Assembly: GCA_050015935.1 (NCBI GenBank)
Contig: JBEKAL010000005.1
Coordinates: 1 to 32,349 of the forward strand
Source of the DNA: Roseiarcus sp050015935
GTDB lineage: Bacteria > Pseudomonadota > Alphaproteobacteria > Rhizobiales > Beijerinckiaceae
Direction: 5' to 3'
Length of the DNA: 32,349 nucleotides
In this document: in pieces, positions 6,344 to 14,402 of the stretch
Numbering within the stretch: the first letter of the stretch is position 1
Layout of the letters: each line of letters starts with the position of its first letter
Made by a program: the position numbers and the translations under genes
The notes under the pieces: model-generated
The model's input: the letters and a program-made list of their open reading frames with translations, nothing else
What the model was told of the DNA's origin: nothing
Databases searched by the model: none

Positions 6344-7918
6344 ATGGCGCTTTCGCACAAACTCGCAATGCGTCAAGGCCAGTCGATGGCGCTGACGCCG
6401 CAGCTGTTGCAGGCGATCAAGCTTCTGCAGATGCCCAACTCGGAACTCGCCGCCTTCATTGAAGCCGAGTTGGAGCGCAATCCTCTGCTGGAGCGGGCCG
6501 AAGACGCGCCGGCCATGGAAGGGCCGGGCGAGGCCGGGGACTCCGAACCGTCTTCGGCCGCCGTCGAACCCGGGGACTGGGCCTCCGACTCGCTCGAATC
6601 CGATCCCGTCGCGCTGGCCCAAAATCTCGGCACGGAGATCGACAACGCCTTCGACCCGGATCGCGCCGCGACGCCTCTGGAGCGCGCGCCTCAGGACGAA
6701 GGCAAGGGTCTGTCCGCGACGTCCTGGACGGGGGTGACGAGCCGCGGCGCCGACGACGGCGCGCCCGACCTCGAGGCCTATGTCGCCGCGCCGGTGAGCC
6801 TAGGCGAACATTTGACCCGGCAGGCGATGATCGCGTTCAAAGAGCCCGCCGACCGCATGATCGCGAGCGCCTTGATCGACGCGCTCGACGAAGCGGGCTA
6901 TCTGACGGGCGCCCTCGAGGAAATCGCCGTGCGTCTCGGCGCCTCCCTTTCTCACGTCGAAGAAATCCTGCGGCGCTCGCAGACTTTCGAGCCCACCGGC
7001 GTCTTCGCGCGCAGCCTCGCCGAATGTCTCGCGTTGCAATTGATCGAGCGCGACCGGTTCGACCCGGCGATGCGCGCTCTGATCGAGAACTTGCCGGCGC
7101 TGGCGAAACGGGATTTGCCGGCGTTGCGCCGCGTCTGCCGCGTCGACGACGAGGATCTGGCCGAAATGATCGGCGAGATCAAACGTCTCGATCCGAAGCC
7201 CGGCCGCGGATTCGGGGCCGCGGTCGAACCGCCGGCGATCCCCGACGTTTTCGTCATCGCCGCGCCGGACAATTCGTGGCGCGTCGAACTCAACAGCGAC
7301 GCCTTGCCGCGGGTGCTGGTCAACGAAACTTATGCGGCGCGGATCAGGCGCGGCGCTTCGCGTGAGCAGGATCGACAATACATCTCGGCGAATTTGCAGA
7401 CCGCGAATTGGCTGACCAAGAGCCTCGAGCAGCGAGCGCGCACCATTCTCAACGTCGCCTCTGAGATCGTGCGGCGTCAGGACGGCTTTCTCGTCAAAGG
7501 CGTCGCCGGCTTGCGGCCGCTCAACCTGAAGGCCGTCGCGGACTCGATCGGGGTTCACGAATCGACTGTTTCTCGCGCCACCTCGAATAAATTCATCCAG
7601 ACGCCGCGCGGCCTGTTCGAGATGAAATATTTCTTCACGACGTCGATCGCTTCGGTTTCGAACAACGCCGGCCAGGCGCATTCGGCCGAGTCCGTCCGCT
7701 TCAAGATCAAGCAGATGATCGACGCCGAGGATCCGCGGGACGTGCTGTCCGACGACGTCATCGTCGCTAGGCTGCGCAGCGCGGACATCGTGGTCGCGCG
7801 CCGCACGGTCGCCAAGTATCGAGACAGCCTGCGTATTCCTTCCTCGGTCGACCGCCGTCGGGACAAATTGTCGCCGATGCGCGCGCAGGCGCAACCCATG
7901 GGTCCGCTAAACGTTTGA
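6344..7918 (+). CDS. rpoN: RNA polymerase sigma-54 factor
   Basis: 524 residues. Sigma-54 directs RNA polymerase to -24/-12 promoters and needs an AAA+ activator to open DNA; targets usually include nitrogen assimilation genes. Region I is present at the start (SMALTPQLLQAIKLLQM, then ELERNPLLE), followed by an acidic region II. The core-binding and DNA-binding domains follow, with a helix-turn-helix at about 389-412 (LKAVADSIGVHESTVSR). The RpoN box ARRTVAKYR at 485-493 is intact. I chose the ATG at 6344 because MALSHKLAMRQ matches family N-termini; an upstream in-frame start at 6302 would add 14 atypical residues. The hpf and ptsN genes follow, the usual order, but lptB, commonly upstream in alphaproteobacteria, is replaced by divergent ahcY. 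Confidence 0.97.
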   Translation: MALSHKLAMRQGQSMALTPQLLQAIKLLQMPNSELAAFIEAELERNPLLERAEDAPAMEGPGEAGDSEPSSAAVEPGDWASDSLESDPVALAQNLGTEIDNAFDPDRAATPLERAPQDEGKGLSATSWTGVTSRGADDGAPDLEAYVAAPVSLGEHLTRQAMIAFKEPADRMIASALIDALDEAGYLTGALEEIAVRLGASLSHVEEILRRSQTFEPTGVFARSLAECLALQLIERDRFDPAMRALIENLPALAKRDLPALRRVCRVDDEDLAEMIGEIKRLDPKPGRGFGAAVEPPAIPDVFVIAAPDNSWRVELNSDALPRVLVNETYAARIRRGASREQDRQYISANLQTANWLTKSLEQRARTILNVASEIVRRQDGFLVKGVAGLRPLNLKAVADSIGVHESTVSRATSNKFIQTPRGLFEMKYFFTTSIASVSNNAGQAHSAESVRFKIKQMIDAEDPRDVLSDDVIVARLRSADIVVARRTVAKYRDSLRIPSSVDRRRDKLSPMRAQAQPMGPLNV

Positions 7919-7965
7919 CGAACCCTGCATTGTCGACTTCTCGAACGCCGATGAATTGGCCGCGA

Positions 7966-7994
7966 TTGACATCGCCTCGTCGGGCTCCTAACGC
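7966..7994 (+). promoter_or_regulatory. Candidate sigma-70 type promoter for hpf
   Basis: TTGACA at 7966-7971 is a perfect -35, followed after 17 bases by TAACGC at 7989-7994, a weak -10. It sits in the 235-base gap between rpoN and hpf, about 160 bases before the hpf start, and would give hpf-ptsN a promoter separate from rpoN. The -10 is poor, so this is only a candidate. Confidence 0.35.
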
Positions 7995-8153
7995 TACCGC
8001 GCGGAAGATGCGACGCCCGCGGCCGGCGCAAATTCGAACTTCACGGCCGCGGCGCGCAGGTTTGCAAGTCGGCGGATTCTCGTCGCTGTGAGTTTGGAAG
8101 TCGTCGCCACAGGGCGATTCGACTTGGAGCGGACAAGAGAGGCCAGACGATCA

Positions 8154-8726
8154 ATGCCTTTACGAGTTTCCGGCAAGAACCTCGACATCGGAGAATCCCT
8201 TCGCCGCCATGTGCTCGACAAGGTCGAGGCGATCATCGCGCGCTATTTCGACGGAAAAGTCAGCGGCCATGTCGTGATATCGCGGGAAGGATCCGGGTAT
8301 CGAGCGGACTGTTCCTTGCATCTGAGTTCGGGCACGAGCCTTCAGGCGGAAGGCACAGCCCAGGAGCCCTACGCGAGTTTCGAGCACGCGCTCGACAAGA
8401 TCGAACGCCGATTGCGCCGCTACAAGGCGCGGCTCAAGGAGCATCAGGTCGCCAGCCCGACCAGCGCCGACGGGCGCGTTCGCTTGCAAGTCGCCAATTA
8501 TATGATCGAGGCGCCGAGGGACGCGGAGGAAGAACCGGTCGACTTCAACCCCGTCGTCGTCGCGGAAGGTTCGCAGCCGCTGAAAAGCTTGTCCGTCGCC
8601 TCGGCGGTCGCCGAACTCGATCTCAGCGGCGCGCCGTTCGTGGTGTTTCAGCATGCCGGGAGCGCTCGGGTGAACGTCGTCTATCGCCGAGCCGACGGCG
8701 CGATCGGCTGGCTCGATCCCCAGTAG
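8154..8726 (+). CDS. hpf: Ribosome hibernation promoting factor, long form
   Basis: 190 residues. The protein binds the 30S subunit during stationary phase or stress and drives ribosome dimerisation into inactive 100S particles. The N-terminal domain (about 1-105) begins MPLRVSGKNLDIGESLRRHV and has the family's basic C-terminal helix DKIERRLRRYKARLKEH. After a linker, the C-terminal dimerisation domain (about 135-190) shows VVFQHAGSARVNVVYRRADG, which defines the long form. I start at the ATG at 8154, preceded by AGAGAGG; an upstream start at 8088 would add 22 residues with no family similarity. The gene sits between rpoN and ptsN, as in many Proteobacteria. Confidence 0.94.
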   Translation: MPLRVSGKNLDIGESLRRHVLDKVEAIIARYFDGKVSGHVVISREGSGYRADCSLHLSSGTSLQAEGTAQEPYASFEHALDKIERRLRRYKARLKEHQVASPTSADGRVRLQVANYMIEAPRDAEEEPVDFNPVVVAEGSQPLKSLSVASAVAELDLSGAPFVVFQHAGSARVNVVYRRADGAIGWLDPQ

Positions 8727-8810
8727 GGCGCAGACCAGCGAACGCGGGGCGCTCGCAAAGTCGCCCATCAAGTCCCGCCCCGTCGGCAAGTCCTCACTTT
8801 CGAGTTCGAG

Positions 8811-9275
8811 ATGCCTCTAACCGATCTACTCACGCCCGATGGAATCATCCCGTCTCTTCGGGTCAACGGCAAGAAACAGGCGTTGCAAGAGATGAGCGAG
8901 CGCGCCGCGCTGGCGTCGGGGCTGTCCGCTCGCGAAATATTCGATTCGCTGCTCCAGCGCGAGCGCCTCGGGTCGACCGGCGTCGGCGACGGCATCGCCA
9001 TCCCGCATGGCAAACTCGCCAAATGCGAACGAATATTCGGCATCTTCGCGCGACTGGAGCGGCCGATCGATTTCGAAGCGCTTGACGGGCTCCCCGTCGA
9101 CCTGATTTTCCTGCTGGTGGCGCCGGAAAGCGCCGGCGCCGACCATCTCAAGGCGCTTGCGATGATCGCGCGCGTGCTTCGCGACCCCAATCTCGCGGCG
9201 CAACTGCGGGCGACCCGCGACGCGTCGGCCCTCTATTCTCTGCTGACGCTGACGCCGGCTTCCAATGCGGCTTGA
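8811..9275 (+). CDS. ptsN: Nitrogen-regulatory PTS EIIA protein
   Basis: 154 residues, one PTS EIIA type-2 domain. EIIA-Ntr is the end of the PtsP-PtsO phosphoryl chain; its phosphorylation state tunes potassium transport and nitrogen- or carbon-linked processes rather than sugar uptake. The phosphorylated histidine is His66 in GDGIAIPHGKL. LRDPNLAAQLRATRDASALYSLL near the C-terminus is typical. The start MPLTDLLTPDGIIPSL matches family N-termini, although the ribosome site is weak (only GAG before the ATG). It lies 84 bases after hpf and 30 bases before purS, all on the plus strand, so read-through into the purine genes is likely. Confidence 0.96.
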   Translation: MPLTDLLTPDGIIPSLRVNGKKQALQEMSERAALASGLSAREIFDSLLQRERLGSTGVGDGIAIPHGKLAKCERIFGIFARLERPIDFEALDGLPVDLIFLLVAPESAGADHLKALAMIARVLRDPNLAAQLRATRDASALYSLLTLTPASNAA

Positions 9276-9305
9276 GCGATTTTTTTCAACAGCGAGGCTT
9301 GGCCG

Positions 9306-9545
9306 ATGAAAGCGCGCGTGATCGTCACCCTGAAGCCGGGGGTTCTGGACCCGCAAGGCAAGGCGATCGAAGGGGCGTTGAAGTCCCTCGGCGTCGGCGG
9401 GATCCGAAGCGTGCGCCAAGGCAAGGTGTTCGATATCGAAATCGACGCCGACGACCGCGAGGCGGCCAATCGCAAGCTCTCCGAGGCTTGCGAAAAGTTG
9501 CTCGCCAACACGATCGTCGAAGATTATGCGCTCGACCATGAATAG
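9306..9545 (+). CDS. purS: Phosphoribosylformylglycinamidine synthase, PurS subunit
   Basis: 79 residues, the full normal length. PurS is the small structural subunit that joins PurQ (glutaminase) to PurL (synthetase) in the multi-subunit form of FGAM synthase, step four of purine synthesis. The family pattern is clear: MKARVIVTLKPGVLDPQGKA at the start, then LGVGGIRSVRQGKVFDIEID. GAGG lies a few bases before the ATG. The stop overlaps the purQ start by eight bases, which suggests translational coupling. The usual neighbours purC (upstream) and purL (downstream) are absent; ptsN lies upstream instead. Confidence 0.95.
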   Translation: MKARVIVTLKPGVLDPQGKAIEGALKSLGVGGIRSVRQGKVFDIEIDADDREAANRKLSEACEKLLANTIVEDYALDHE

Positions 9546-10236
9546 TCCGCCGCGCGCCGCCGTCATCCTCTTTCCCGGCTCCAACCGCGAAGGCGACGTC
9601 GCCCGCGCGCTCCGGCAAGCGAGCGGCGCGCCGCCCGCGATCGTCTGGCACGACGATCGCGCGCTTCCCGAGGGAACCGACCTCGTCGTCTTGCCCGGCG
9701 GTTTTTCCTACGGCGACTATCTGCGCTGCGGCGCGATAGCGGCGCGCGCGCGAATCATGGACGCCGTGCGCGCGCACGCCGCGCGAGGCGGGCTCGTCCT
9801 TGGAATCTGCAACGGGTTCCAAATTCTGTGCGAGGCCGGTCTGCTGCCCGGCGTTCTCATGCGCAACGCGGGCCGGCGGTTCGTTTGCAAGATGCAGCAT
9901 CTTCGCGTCGAAAACGCCTCGACCCCGTTTTCGCGCGGCTACGCGCCGGGACAGGTGATCAAGCTCGCCATCGCGCACGGCGAAGGAAATTACACCATCG
10001 ATTCGCTTGGGTTGGCGGAGTTGGAGCGCTCGGGCCGCGTCGCCTTCCGCTACTGCGACGCCGCCGGCGCCGTCGGCGGCGGCGCCAATCCGAACGGCTC
10101 GATCAACGAAATCGCCGGCGTCTACGACGAGACCTTCAATGTCCTCGGGCTGATGCCGCACCCCGAAAACCTCATCGATCCTCTCGTTGGCGGGATCGAT
10201 GGGCGCGGGATGTTTCGCGCTCTGGCCGCCGCGTGA
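9538..10236 (+). CDS. purQ: Phosphoribosylformylglycinamidine synthase, glutaminase subunit PurQ
   Basis: 232 residues, a class I glutamine amidotransferase. It hydrolyses glutamine and passes ammonia to PurL, which makes FGAM from FGAR. The nucleophile is Cys91 in LVLGICNGFQIL and the other triad residues are His208 and Glu210 in GLMPHPENL. The N-terminus VILFPGSNREGD and VLPGGFSYGDYLRCGA are signature PurQ segments. I start at the ATG at 9538 inside the last codons of purS rather than at 9526, because the overlap is typical of purSQ and the added residues match nothing. The synthetase gene purL must lie elsewhere in the genome. Confidence 0.96.
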   Translation: MNSPPRAAVILFPGSNREGDVARALRQASGAPPAIVWHDDRALPEGTDLVVLPGGFSYGDYLRCGAIAARARIMDAVRAHAARGGLVLGICNGFQILCEAGLLPGVLMRNAGRRFVCKMQHLRVENASTPFSRGYAPGQVIKLAIAHGEGNYTIDSLGLAELERSGRVAFRYCDAAGAVGGGANPNGSINEIAGVYDETFNVLGLMPHPENLIDPLVGGIDGRGMFRALAAA

Positions 10237-10378
10237 CTTGATGGCGCGGCGCGGCGAAATCCACGACGAGTCCAGCGCGGCCGCGATCTGACGGCTTCGG
10301 CGGCGCTTCGGTCGGCTTCGCCGCGATAGACGCGCGATTGTTTACGCGCGATTCGCTTCTGCCGCGTATTCTGGCGCG

Positions 10379-10753
10379 ATGAGCGATTCGCTTGAGCGCT
10401 TGTTCGCTTCCGTGTTGGCCGCGAGGGACCGCAATCCCTCGATTTCGCGCACCGCCAAGCTTTTCCATGATGGCGTGCAAAAGATGGCCAAGAAGTTAGT
10501 CGAGGAAGCCGTCGAAGTCGGCTTCGAAGCCGTTCAGATGAATCGCGAGTCGGCAATATTGGAGAGCGCGGACGTTCTCTATCATCTGGTCGTCATCTGG
10601 GCAGAGTGCGGGATTACTCCGGACGATGTGCTGGACGAACTCGACAGGCGCGAACGTATTTATGGCATCGCCGAGAAATTGCCGAAACAAGCCGGCGTGG
10701 CGCAGGCGCGTCGACTCGTCGCCCCCGCCTCGCCCGCGAAGGCCGCGTCCTGA
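10379..10753 (+). CDS. hisE: Phosphoribosyl-ATP pyrophosphatase (HisE/MazG-like)
   Basis: 124 residues. HisE removes pyrophosphate from phosphoribosyl-ATP, the second step of histidine synthesis, in the cytosol. The all-alpha MazG-type fold is recognisable: KLVEEAVEVGFEA (Glu42, Glu43, Glu46 bind metal) and ESADVLYHLVVIWAE (Glu62 and Asp65 complete the site). The N-terminus LERLFASVLAARDRNPSISRTAKLFHDG is typical of HisE. The C-terminal tail after about residue 100 is unconserved. No other his gene is nearby, although in many relatives hisE sits with hisA and hisF, so it may be a relocated gene or a second HisE-like paralogue. No strong ribosome site precedes the ATG. Confidence 0.88.
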   Translation: MSDSLERLFASVLAARDRNPSISRTAKLFHDGVQKMAKKLVEEAVEVGFEAVQMNRESAILESADVLYHLVVIWAECGITPDDVLDELDRRERIYGIAEKLPKQAGVAQARRLVAPASPAKAAS

Positions 10754-10897
10754 AGCTTCGCAGCGGCCGACGCGCCGCCGGCCGAGCGGATTTGCGCTTG
10801 ACGCGGGCGATCGGCGCGGCCAAACCGTCACCGCGCGACGCTGCGGCGTGACCCCATTCGTCGCCGTGCGCGCGCCCTGCAGCCCACGGAGGCTCCT

Positions 10898-12913
10898 TTG
10901 GTCGAAGGCAGGGTGGACGATCGACCGGGTCGCGTTGTCGACGAGGCGACGACGACGCCCGACCAGACTCCTCCCGCGCCGCCGGCAGTCGCGCCGCGCG
11001 CCCCTCGGCGCCCCACGCACGATTCGGTCTTCTACGCCGACGCCAGCGACAGCGCGGACCTTCGGAGTACGACCGAGGCCATTGAGCCGCTTGCCGAGCT
11101 CTACGTCGTCGGGGAGGCGCAGACCCCATTCCTGGCCGGGATCGTCGGCCCGTCCGGTTCGGGCAAGAGTTTCGCGCTTCATCGTCTCATCGAAGCCGTC
11201 GAAAATCTCGCCGCCGCCGCCGGCAAGACGCCCGAGACGCCCTTTCTGTCCCGCGTGATCGTGATTCCGATCGACGCGGCCGGCATTTCCGGCGATCCCG
11301 CCTGCGCAATCGCGTCGGCCGCTTTCGCCGCGCTCGAACGCGATCGCGACGGCGTCGATTACGCCGCGCTCGCCGACGAAGCCGCCCATGCCGGAGCCGA
11401 TCCGCAGCGCGCCGCCGCGACCGCCGCCGAGCGGCATGACGAAATCGGCAAACGGCTCGAAGCCGAGCGCGCGGCGCGCGACGAAGTCGAGGCCAAGCGC
11501 GCGCGGCTCGCCGAGGCGCTCCTCTACGAGACCCCGGGATCGCGCGTCGACGCGTTCATTCGCGCCAGCCGCGCTTCAATCGAGTCGCGGCTGCGCCGGT
11601 TCGACTTGGCCCAGCGCGATCCCTCGGCCAATTACCGCGATCTCGTGCGCGAACTCGACAGCGTCGGCGCGGCCACGCGCGCAAGCGTCGTCGTTCGCTC
11701 GATCTGGGCCTATCGCAGCCAGGCGCGATTGCTCGCGGCCGCGGCGATCGCGTTCGCGCTGGCGTTCGCCCTCGAGCAAACGCACGGCGCTCAAGCCGCC
11801 GCTTGGCTGCGCGGCCTGGGCGCGATTTTCGCGCCCGCGGCGGACTGGCTGACGGCTCACGACGATCTCCTGGGAACGGCGCGCGATGTGGCGATCGCTT
11901 TCGGCGTCCTCGCGCTGTTCCTCAACGTCTGGCGCGCCCTTGGCTTCACGGCGTTGCTGTTTCGCGGCGTTCGGCTTCTCGATCAGGACATGCGCGAGCG
12001 CCGGCGCGAACTCGACGCGAGCGCCGCCCGCCTCAATCAGCGCGTCGCCGCGCTCGGCGCGGAAGCCGACGCCGCGGCCCGGCATGCGCAAGCGATGGCC
12101 AAACGCGCCGGCGGCGCGAAAACGACGGCGCGCGCGCCCGGCCCCGCTTTCGCTCACGGGGCCGAGGCTGCCGGGCAGGCCGCGCGCTCTTTCTTCGTCG
12201 AGCTCAGCCGCTTGATGAGCGCGCCCGCGCGGATGTCCGTCGCCGCGCCGCAGCGGCTCGTATTCGCTTTCGACAATCTCGACGCCTTGGCGCCCGCCGA
12301 TTCGTTGCGATTGATCGAGACGGCCAGCACCATGCTCGCCCCGGGCTGCGCGGGGATGGTCGCGTGCGATTCCGCGGCATTGGCGAGCGCGAACGACGGC
12401 GAGACGGCGCGCCGGCGAAGCGAGAGGTTTTTCCAACTCGTCGTCAACGCGCAGACCCTCGGCCTCGCCGACGCAGGACGATTCGCGGCGCGCCTCATCG
12501 GCTCCGACGCCGTCGTCGACCCTTTGGGCCTCCTCGACGCCAAGCGATCGCGATTGACCGAGCCGCTTTCGCAAGGCGAGGCGGCGCTGCTGACCGCGAT
12601 CGCGCCGCTCGCCGCCGACACGCCGCGGCGCGTGAAGCGCTTGCTCAACGCCTACCGGATCGCGCGCCTTTCGAGAGCGCCCAGGCCGGCGATCGCGTTG
12701 ATGCTCGCGGTCAAACTGAGCGGCGACCGCGCGGCGAATTCCGCCATGAATGCGGCGCTGTCGAACGCGCTGGCGGATCTGCCGGATCCGGCCGGTCCGC
12801 CCGCTCTCGTCGAAGCGGCGCAGGCCGCGCGAGCCGCCAACGGCGGCGCGATCTCCATTGCGGACGCGCGCGCGGCCTGGGAGGTCGCGCGTCGGTACGC
12901 GCTTCCCGACTGA
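10898..12913 (+). CDS. Membrane-anchored KAP-type P-loop NTPase
   Basis: 671 residues, start TTG with GGAGG six bases upstream. After a Pro-rich, probably disordered N-terminus (1-40), Walker A is GPSGSGKS at 84-91. A charged stretch at about 175-210 is a likely coiled coil. Two hydrophobic segments at about 277-293 and 329-355 lie inside the NTPase domain, a second charged helix follows at 362-405, and Walker B is LVFAFDNLD at 453-461. TPRRVKRLLNAYRIARL at about 575-591 matches the PRxxKRxxN element of KAP NTPases. This membrane insert between Walker A and B defines the KAP family, whose roles include organising membrane complexes and some phage defence. Walker B has DNLD where DDLD is usual. 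No toxin, nuclease or defence partner is adjacent. It follows hisE by 144 bases and converges on the efflux operon. Confidence 0.8.
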   Translation: MVEGRVDDRPGRVVDEATTTPDQTPPAPPAVAPRAPRRPTHDSVFYADASDSADLRSTTEAIEPLAELYVVGEAQTPFLAGIVGPSGSGKSFALHRLIEAVENLAAAAGKTPETPFLSRVIVIPIDAAGISGDPACAIASAAFAALERDRDGVDYAALADEAAHAGADPQRAAATAAERHDEIGKRLEAERAARDEVEAKRARLAEALLYETPGSRVDAFIRASRASIESRLRRFDLAQRDPSANYRDLVRELDSVGAATRASVVVRSIWAYRSQARLLAAAAIAFALAFALEQTHGAQAAAWLRGLGAIFAPAADWLTAHDDLLGTARDVAIAFGVLALFLNVWRALGFTALLFRGVRLLDQDMRERRRELDASAARLNQRVAALGAEADAAARHAQAMAKRAGGAKTTARAPGPAFAHGAEAAGQAARSFFVELSRLMSAPARMSVAAPQRLVFAFDNLDALAPADSLRLIETASTMLAPGCAGMVACDSAALASANDGETARRRSERFFQLVVNAQTLGLADAGRFAARLIGSDAVVDPLGLLDAKRSRLTEPLSQGEAALLTAIAPLAADTPRRVKRLLNAYRIARLSRAPRPAIALMLAVKLSGDRAANSAMNAALSNALADLPDPAGPPALVEAAQAARAANGGAISIADARAAWEVARRYALPD

Positions 12914-12929
12914 CGCCGGGAACGGGCGA

Positions 12930-14402
12930 TCACGGCGTAGATGCGTGGGTCGGTTTCGGCACAGGCGTAGAGGTAAGCGCAGCCGTAGTGAGCGTAGCCA
13001 GCGCCGGCAACTCGTCCGTGCTCCATCCCCCGCCCAGCGCGACGACGAGCGTAACGGCGTCGGTCAAGCGCTGCGCTTGCGTCGCCAGCGCCGACTCTCG
13101 GTCGCTGAGCTCGGTGGCTTCGGCGGTCACCACCGTCGTGAAGTTCTGCGTGCCGGCGTTATATTCGTTGAGGGCGATCTGCACCGCTTGGCTAGCGGCC
13201 TTGACCGCCTCGGTTTGCACGCGAAGCTCGCGAGTCAGGATCGGGATCGCCGCCAGTTGATCCTCGACCTGCTGAAACGCCGTCAGCACCGTCTGGCGAT
13301 AAGTGGCGACGCTGGATTCGTAAGTCTGTTTGGCCGCCTCGACCTGCGCGTCGGTCAGGCCGCCGTTGAACAGCGGCTGCGCCAGCGACAATCCGTAGGA
13401 CCAGACCGGATTGGCCCCGGCGATCTGCTTGATGAACGGGTCGCCGTAATAGCCGAACGCGCCCGAGAGCGTGATGTCGGGGTAATAGCCGGCGATCGCG
13501 ACGCCGATCGCGGCGTTCTGCTCCTGCATGGTCCGCTCGGCCGCGGCGATGTCGGGACGCCGCTCCAGCAGCGTGGAAGGCAGGCGCAGCGGGACGCGCG
13601 GAATGTCCGCCGGCAGCTTCGAGCGCGGAATCGACAGTCCCGAGGGCGGGCGGCCCATCAGCACGGCGATCGCGTGCTCGTTTTGCGCTCGCGTGACGGC
13701 GACGCCGATCTCCTGCGCCTGCGCCGCCAGGACTTGAGCCTGCGCGGTGATGACGTCGGACTTGGCGGCGGTGCCCGCGTTGTATTGGTTTTGCGTAATT
13801 TCCAATGAGTGTTTGTATTCCTTGACCGTATCGAGCAGCAGATCGTCCAAGGCGTCCGCCTCGAGCACTTGCACGTAGGCGAGCGCCAGCGCCGACTGGG
13901 CCGACAGCGTGGCGTTGGCGAGGTCGGCGGCGCTCACCTGCGCGCCGGCGCCCTGCTGCTCGATGGCGCGGCGCACCTTGCCCCAGACGTCCAGCGTCCA
14001 ATTGCCGCTGACCTCGGCGTCGAGCGTGGTGGTGATGAACCCCATGCTCTGCGACCGCGTCAGCGACGGATTGAAATTCAGGACGGGATAAAGTCCGGCG
14101 CGGGCCTCGGCGATCAGCGCCAGAGCCTCGCGGTAATTCGCCTCGTCCGCTTTGAGGGTCTGATTGGAGACGGCGACTTGCGCCTCCAACGTGTTCAATT
14201 CGGGATCGCGAAACAGCCTCCACCATTCGCCCTTGGCGAAATCGTCGCGCGGCGTGGCGGGCTTCCAGCCTTTCATTTCCTTATATTGGGCGGGAACGAT
14301 GGCGGCGGGGCGTTGATAGTCCGGGCCGACGGCGGCGCAACCGATCAACGGCAGCGCGACCCCCATCGCCGCCAACGACGCCCCACGCCCAAAACTCATC
14401 AC
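12930..14402 (-). CDS. RND efflux outer-membrane lipoprotein, NodT family
   Basis: 490 residues. It forms the outer-membrane channel of the tripartite pump encoded upstream. The signal peptide ends in a lipobox LIGC, so Cys22 should be lipidated. Next comes the family start AAVGPDYQRP, then two repeated OEP domains with heptad-rich helices; typical pieces are GEWWRLFRDPELN, LPSTLLERRPDIAAAERTM and WSYGLSLAQPLFNGG. Mature TolC-type channels are trimers with a beta barrel and a periplasmic helical tunnel. The last 25 or so residues are Thr/Pro-rich. The ATG overlaps the stop of the MdtC-type gene by four bases (ATGA), so the two are translationally coupled. It is the last gene of the operon. 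Confidence 0.93.
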   Translation of the reverse strand: MMSFGRGASLAAMGVALPLIGCAAVGPDYQRPAAIVPAQYKEMKGWKPATPRDDFAKGEWWRLFRDPELNTLEAQVAVSNQTLKADEANYREALALIAEARAGLYPVLNFNPSLTRSQSMGFITTTLDAEVSGNWTLDVWGKVRRAIEQQGAGAQVSAADLANATLSAQSALALAYVQVLEADALDDLLLDTVKEYKHSLEITQNQYNAGTAAKSDVITAQAQVLAAQAQEIGVAVTRAQNEHAIAVLMGRPPSGLSIPRSKLPADIPRVPLRLPSTLLERRPDIAAAERTMQEQNAAIGVAIAGYYPDITLSGAFGYYGDPFIKQIAGANPVWSYGLSLAQPLFNGGLTDAQVEAAKQTYESSVATYRQTVLTAFQQVEDQLAAIPILTRELRVQTEAVKAASQAVQIALNEYNAGTQNFTTVVTAEATELSDRESALATQAQRLTDAVTLVVALGGGWSTDELPALATLTTAALTSTPVPKPTHASTP

